NCBI GenBank assembly: GCA_002839445.1
Contig: PGYB01000027.1
Coordinates: 1 to 52,367 of the forward strand
Source of the DNA: Candidatus Riflebacteria bacterium HGW-Riflebacteria-1
GTDB lineage: Bacteria; Muiribacteriota; Ozemobacteria; Ozemobacterales; Ozemobacteraceae
Reading direction: 5' to 3'
DNA length: 52,367 bases
Part shown: positions 49,244-52,367 of the stretch, piece by piece
Numbering within the stretch: the stretch's first letter is position 1
Layout: every line of letters begins with the position of its first letter
Program-made: the position numbers and the translations under genes
The notes under the pieces: model-generated
Seen by the model: only the letters and a program-made list of their open reading frames with translations
Database searches by the model: none
What the model was told of the DNA's origin: nothing

Positions 49244-49793
49244 AATTGTTTCCGGTTCAGGATAGTAATGACAATCTGGATCATGGTGTCTTTTTCTGCG
49301 GGTTTTGATATGGCGATAAGCAGTGTCAATGCTGCAAGTCCATCGTTACTGATGATTTTTTGACCGTCAGGAGTCGTCAGGAGGTTATTTTTTTCCAGAA
49401 AATAGAGGAACAGCGCAGCGGCTATACGTTTGTTCCCATCTACAAAAGAATGATGCGGAATTGGGTTCCGCGCTTCGAGTTAACCCGGTAACCGACTGAG
49501 AGTATCATGTCGAGGTTGTAGTGGAGGATATCTCTGCGCACCTGCCGCTTACCCTCCTGCCGAACTTGTGCAAACTTTGCACAAGTTGCTGCTTCTTCCA
49601 GTTCGCCTGTATCAAGAATATTTTGAATATGTTTAACCAGAGATGTTCGCTCGGTTGCAAAAAGTTCTTCCAGCTGGCTTTGAGTCAGCCAGAGGGTTTC
49701 AGCCTGCAAACGAACCTCTGTTTGGACAGTGCCGTCTGACGCAGTGTAGATGACGATTTCGCTCTTATCAGCGGCCGATGGCATTTTTTTCAT
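49240..49793 (-). pseudogene. RhuM-Fic (death-on-curing type) gene with internal deletion
   Basis: The first 110 residues are a RhuM-family start (EIVIYTASDGTVQTEVRLQAETLWLTQSQLEELF...RVNSKRGTQFRI), which ends at a stop 49440. In the next frame the tail of a Fic/Doc domain continues directly: HHSFVDGNKRIAAALFLYFLEKNNLL, then ILNRKQL and stop at 49240. In intact relatives a middle part of about 200 residues joins the two. Here it is deleted and the frame shifted at RGTQFRI/HHSFVDGN. The Fic motif keeps GNK but has HHSFVDGNKR for HPFxDGNKR. So the gene is inactivated. Confidence 0.75.
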
Positions 49794-49821
49794 AGCACCT
49801 CACGCACATCAATCTTGCCAG

Positions 49822-50274
49822 TCACTGCTGAGCTGATAAGATCAATTCTTTTATTTTACTATCAGCGTTTTCAATTTGCCAGATCTTTTCTTTTTCGTAG
49901 TCATTTTTATCTAAGATATTTTTTAATCCTTTTAAGATATATTCTTTTGCTTTTAATGAATGATCAGCCATATGTGCGGTCGCAACAGTATGTCCGCATG
50001 CTCTAATAATTGCTTTATTAAATTGTTCTGGATTTTCTCTTGCTGCATTATGGGCAGAAAATGCGGCATTTCTTGCATCACCTACTGTTACCTTCCCTTT
50101 TTCCCATTCTTTTGCTATTTGAATAGCATTTAATGCTCTTTGATCAATATTTTTTAAATAGCTTATTTCTATTGCATGTTCAACACATTTTATTGCCCAA
50201 ATGATGAGTAGTTTATGATTTTCAATTGTTAGCGGTCCGCCGGCATGATTTGCTATAAATCTTTTATCTCTCAT
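49822..50274 (-). CDS. Imm5-like putative immunity protein
   Basis: 150 residues. MRDKRFIANHAGGPLTIENHKLLIIWAIKCVEHA is the start of the Imm5-like 'putative immunity protein' family, all-helical. Such proteins are predicted to protect against polymorphic toxins, often without a toxin next to them. GAGAGAAA precedes the ATG. The RhuM-Fic gene starts 28 bp downstream. No attC site separates the two, so they travel as one unit. Confidence 0.8.
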   Translation of the reverse strand: MRDKRFIANHAGGPLTIENHKLLIIWAIKCVEHAIEISYLKNIDQRALNAIQIAKEWEKGKVTVGDARNAAFSAHNAARENPEQFNKAIIRACGHTVATAHMADHSLKAKEYILKGLKNILDKNDYEKEKIWQIENADSKIKELILSAQQ

Positions 50275-50377
50275 TTTCTCTCTTTCCGCGATTGTTCTGG
50301 CTCAATTTATCAGTTCTGAGACTCCTCGAAACTCTCATTGGAAACCAATATCTGAGACCAAACACATCAAGTTTTTC

Positions 50378-50540
50378 GCTTGCGTTCGTGCACAAATAAT
50401 CAAAGCATCTCCATCACATCAAACAAGCTAAACAAACTTTACAACGAAAACAATCGCGTGTCCAAGAACAATCTTTTGCCATCGTCACCTGGTTCTACCG
50501 TTACGGATTTGTTTCGGTATTTTTTGTCTTGTTGTCCGAC
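50378..50540 (+). repeat. Second array repeat family, copy 2
   Basis: It shares with copy 3 the opening GCTTGCG.TCG.GCACAAA.AATCAAAGCATCT.., and with both others the AACTTTACAACGAAAACAATC...ATTACGGATTTGTTT part. The ends (AACAAGC... and ...GTCTTGTTGTCC) are weakly complementary. The rest of the 50275-50658 gap shows no gene. Confidence 0.75.
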
Positions 50541-50658
50541 TCTCTAAAACACGTTCATCCAACGATTTTATTACATCCATCACCGTATGCCTGCCGTTCA
50601 GTCGCTCAAAATCTCATATTGTCTAATAGCCCAGCATAAGAATTCTGATAACAATTTT

Positions 50659-51276
50659 TCATCTTTGCGGAATCTGATAGTAGGTCTTATTGTTTAAATT
50701 CCTGAACAAAGCCTTTCCAGGGATAGTAAAAGCAACAAAAACAGAATTGGCAACATCTGGAATTGACGCCGCAAGATTCAGGACTGCGATCATTCCAAGA
50801 AAATTACTGTTGAATAAGCCAAGGTGCAATAAATACAGTGGAAACAATGAAAGGGAGCAGATTGGGGTAATTGCTGAAATATAGAATTGAGTTTTCGAAA
50901 GAATCTGCTCAGTATATACATAGACCGATGCAAACTTGATGTTGGCAATTAAGTAGATATCAGCTTTTGGCTCATAAGTATAAAACACTGCCAGATGTAG
51001 AAATTCATGAATTGGCAATATTATCAAAAAGCCCAGAAGCATTTTTGCATTCATTTCAAGAGCTGACAAGAAAACGTCATCCGGGTTAACTACAAAAAAG
51101 CTGCCTAACCAGGTTTCTAAAATGAGATATACTGAAATTACAATTGAGCCAAATAGAATGAGAGTTCTTGGAGGGTCGGATACTTCTGCCCATTTATTAT
51201 GGAAATCTTCATCAACAAATCTATCTGTCGGAAAATTCTTTAATACTTTCACTTCTAATCCTTGAGGTAACTTCAA
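50659..51276 (-). CDS. DUF3267 putative membrane zincin
   Basis: About 205 residues if it starts at TTG 51276 (giving MKLPQGLEV, as in relatives). A further upstream TTG at 51309 lies inside a repeat and is unlikely; GTG at 51252 with AGGA is another option. Four membrane helices. The second carries HEFLH, the HExxH zinc motif expected of DUF3267 'putative zincin peptidases', and a further conserved YEPKADIYLI-type segment follows. Function unknown, presumably intramembrane proteolysis. Flanked on both sides by copies of the second repeat family. Confidence 0.75.
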   Translation of the reverse strand: MKLPQGLEVKVLKNFPTDRFVDEDFHNKWAEVSDPPRTLILFGSIVISVYLILETWLGSFFVVNPDDVFLSALEMNAKMLLGFLIILPIHEFLHLAVFYTYEPKADIYLIANIKFASVYVYTEQILSKTQFYISAITPICSLSLFPLYLLHLGLFNSNFLGMIAVLNLAASIPDVANSVFVAFTIPGKALFRNLNNKTYYQIPQR

Positions 51277-51282
51277 ATTTGT

Positions 51283-51486
51283 TGCTTGCGATCGCGCACA
51301 AACAATCAAAGCATCTCTGTCACATCAAACAAGCCAACAAACTTTACAACGAAAACAATCATGTGTCCAAGAACAATCTTTCGCCATCGTCGCCTGGTTA
51401 TACCATTACGGATTTATTTGGTATTTTTTTGTCCTGTGTTTTTGTCCGGTTGTATTTAATTCTTCAATTCTTAATTCTTCATTTGC
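51283..51486 (+). repeat. Second array repeat family, copy 3 (longest)
   Basis: About 200 bp that contains all parts seen in copies 1 and 2, from TTGCTTGCGATCGCGCACAAA to TTAATTCTTCATTTGCC. It abuts attC-like site K without a gap. No ORF. Confidence 0.75.
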
Positions 51487-51586
51487 CATAACGCCAGTCG
51501 TGACCGGAAAAACGAGACGGGCGCGGGGCTTGCTTCGCAAGGCCCGTGATCGGCGGTCATTTTCCGCGTCGACGCGATGGTTATGC
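51485..51586 (-). repeat. attC-like site K
   Basis: Complete main-family site of 102 bp with matching ends GCCATAACGCC and GCGATGGTTATGC; R'' is GCATAAC. The stop codon of the antitoxin ending at 51581 lies inside R''. The central loop (GGGGCTTGCTTCGCAAGGCCCG) is a variant shared with site L. Confidence 0.85.
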
Positions 51587-51739
51587 GACTTTTTGGTTCT
51601 TTATTTTCTTTTCAGGCTTTTTATTCTTCTGCGAATAAAATTCTAGCAGCTCATTATCAGACATAGATTTGGTCTCAAGATATATATTATCTCGTATTTT
51701 TCGAACCATATCCACGCATTGTACATTAGTCTTTTTCAT
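51581..51739 (-). CDS. Small partner (antitoxin-like) of the PIN toxin
   Basis: 52 residues from ATG at 51739, with GGAGG at normal spacing. MKKTNVQCVDMVRKIRDNIYLETKSMSDNELLEFYSQK resembles the small antitoxin-like proteins found 3' of this PIN family. It overlaps the toxin gene end by 14 bases. Unlike the usual order, the toxin gene comes first. Confidence 0.7.
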   Translation of the reverse strand: MKKTNVQCVDMVRKIRDNIYLETKSMSDNELLEFYSQKNKKPEKKIKNQKVA

Positions 51740-52193
51740 TTCTTGCAACCTCCATCGGGGAGTAAATCTGAATTTGTCTGTAACCAAGCTCAATGTTAGC
51801 AGAGTTGTAAAGCAGAATCTTGTCAAATCTTACAATATGCTTAAAGTTCCAGCTGACCAGAACATCGGCATTTGCATAAGTAGCAATAGCAATATGAAGG
51901 AGGTCGTTGGTAAATTTTGGCTTTAAAATAGCCTTCGCCAAATAGGCATTACGAATCTCAAGAATTTCTTGGTTGAGTTGAATGATCTCAGGTTCCAGTT
52001 TGAGGAAATCTTCAAATTTCTTCTGAACCTCGGCCGGCGCAAATTCAATTTCCTTTTCAACTACTGCCGATGTCAGCGGAACAAGAATTTTGTCTTCAAA
52101 ATTTTTGAAGAGCACATTTGACCACTTCTCAAATTCTGGATCGAAGCAGCCACCAATTACAGATGTATCAACATATACTCTGATCTTCTTCAC
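51726..52193 (-). CDS. PIN-domain toxin
   Basis: 155 residues. VYVDTSVIGGCFD gives the first acidic site. SAVVEKEIEF and TNDLLHIAIATYANADVLVSWNFKHIV supply the rest. The VDTSVIGG...SWNFKHIV pattern marks a PIN subgroup that pairs with a short downstream gene. Predicted ribonuclease toxin. Confidence 0.85.
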   Translation of the reverse strand: MKKIRVYVDTSVIGGCFDPEFEKWSNVLFKNFEDKILVPLTSAVVEKEIEFAPAEVQKKFEDFLKLEPEIIQLNQEILEIRNAYLAKAILKPKFTNDLLHIAIATYANADVLVSWNFKHIVRFDKILLYNSANIELGYRQIQIYSPMEVARNEKD

Positions 52194-52256
52194 ATTTTAC
52201 CCCTTGAAGCATCTCAATCACTATTATATCAGAAACCTTGTTTGTTCGCATTTTGT

Positions 52257-52358
52257 CGCATAACGCCAGTCGTGACCGGAAATGGCCAGACGGCGCGGGG
52301 CTTGCTCCGCAAGACCCGTGACGGCGGTCATTTTCCGCGTCTACGCGATTGTGTACGC
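52257..52358 (-). repeat. attC-like site L
   Basis: Main-family site: GTCGCATAACGCCAGTCGTGACCGGAAATGGCC ... GGTCATTTTCCGCGTCTACGCGATTGTGTACGC, with the short central loop of site K. It ends the cassette lying beyond the right window edge, showing that the array continues. Confidence 0.8.
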
Positions 52359-52367
52359 CCGGCATGG

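Larger units (their letters stand above)
40766..52367 (-). mobile_element. Integron cassette array (right end outside window)
   Basis: From 40766 rightwards almost all genes lie on the minus strand in one- to four-gene units, each followed on its 3' side by an imperfect palindrome of attC type. The main family of sites reads, in gene direction, TAACAATCGCGTCGACGCGGAAAATGAG at one end and CTCATTTCCGGTTACGACAGGCGTTA at the other, with a GC-rich central hairpin. This is the R''-L''...L'-R' layout of integron attC sites; compare the aadA cassette site beginning TAACAATTCGTTCAAGC and ending GCGTTAG. Cargo is dominated by toxin-antitoxin pairs, as in sedentary chromosomal integrons. No integrase gene is present. 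Because cassette genes point away from intI, it should lie beyond 52367. Confidence 0.75.

Noticed and set aside
40766..52358. CRISPR array
   Set aside because: Repeats are about 100 bp, imperfectly palindromic, separated by 0.7-2.7 kb with genes, and no cas genes are present.
52168..52365. Minus-strand frames of 65-69 aa with NRVDAEN...HFRLR wording at three places
   Set aside because: They are translations of the attC-like repeat itself (sites D, J and L). The similarity is due to the repeat, not to a gene family.
1..52367. tRNA or rRNA genes
   Set aside because: I looked for tRNA GTTCGAATC-type arms and rRNA segments. Only isolated GTTCGA strings within attC-like sites or genes were seen, with no cloverleaf.

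Overview
This is bacterial chromosomal sequence. Shine-Dalgarno sites of the AGGAG type are widespread, and ATG, GTG and TTG starts all occur. The gene content suggests a Gram-negative-type anaerobe: HydG for [FeFe]-hydrogenase cofactor assembly with its TM1266-type regulator, type IV pilin-like genes, IspH, GlnS, a biosynthetic arginine decarboxylase, and many secreted or membrane proteins of unknown role. I cannot name the species. The mix of pilin-like proteins, VIT/VWA proteins and [FeFe]-hydrogenase maturation resembles the Riflebacteria/Ozemobacter group, but this is a low-confidence impression, not a sequence match.

Layout. 1-3.9 kb holds the 3' part of a giant cell-surface protein with Ig-like/DUF5018 domains and a papain-like C-terminus cut short before the usual Asn motif. 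A decayed kinase fragment follows. 4.5-9.2 kb (minus) has an ankyrin membrane protein, a CHASE2-adenylate cyclase and an acidic secreted protein. 9.3-12.5 kb (minus) is a TPR protein plus three prepilin-like minor-pilin genes. 12.7-18.7 kb holds a lytic transglycosylase, an SMR guanidinium-type exporter, the hydrogenase-maturation unit (regulator, HydG, an 82-aa overlapping protein), SppA and an OYE-family oxidoreductase. 18.8-32.2 kb is mostly housekeeping: DUF2156 protein, lipoprotein, MoaD/ThiF-like/S4/DHH operon, CDF transporter, GlnS, SpeA, SEC-C methionine aminopeptidase, IspH. 32.5-37.1 kb has two large secreted proteins (one VIT/VWA) and a SYLF protein.

Two regions stand out. At 37.5-40.6 kb a compact plus-strand cluster joins a type III polyketide synthase with an intact Cys-His-Asn triad, a U32/UbiU-UbiV-like Fe-S protein and a SAM methyltransferase. 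This resembles a phenolic-lipid/alkylquinone pathway in which the usual flavin hydroxylase is replaced by an oxygen-independent one (inference).

From 40.77 kb to the right edge lies what I read as a sedentary chromosomal integron cassette array. About a dozen promoter-proximal-to-distal units, all on the minus strand, each end in an attC-like imperfect palindrome. Six complete sites of about 100 bp (and two halves of a seventh) form one sequence family, and others are of different type. Cargo is mainly type II toxin-antitoxin modules (VapBC, DUF6364/PIN, BrnTA, PIN pairs), an Imm5-like immunity protein, a DUF3267 putative zincin, a broken RhuM-Fic gene, a GAF-cyclase, and two GC-rich signalling cassettes (histidine kinase and CheB-like). 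No integrase is in the window. Gene orientation predicts it to the right of 52.4 kb, with the oldest end of the array at 40.77 kb beside the polyketide cluster.
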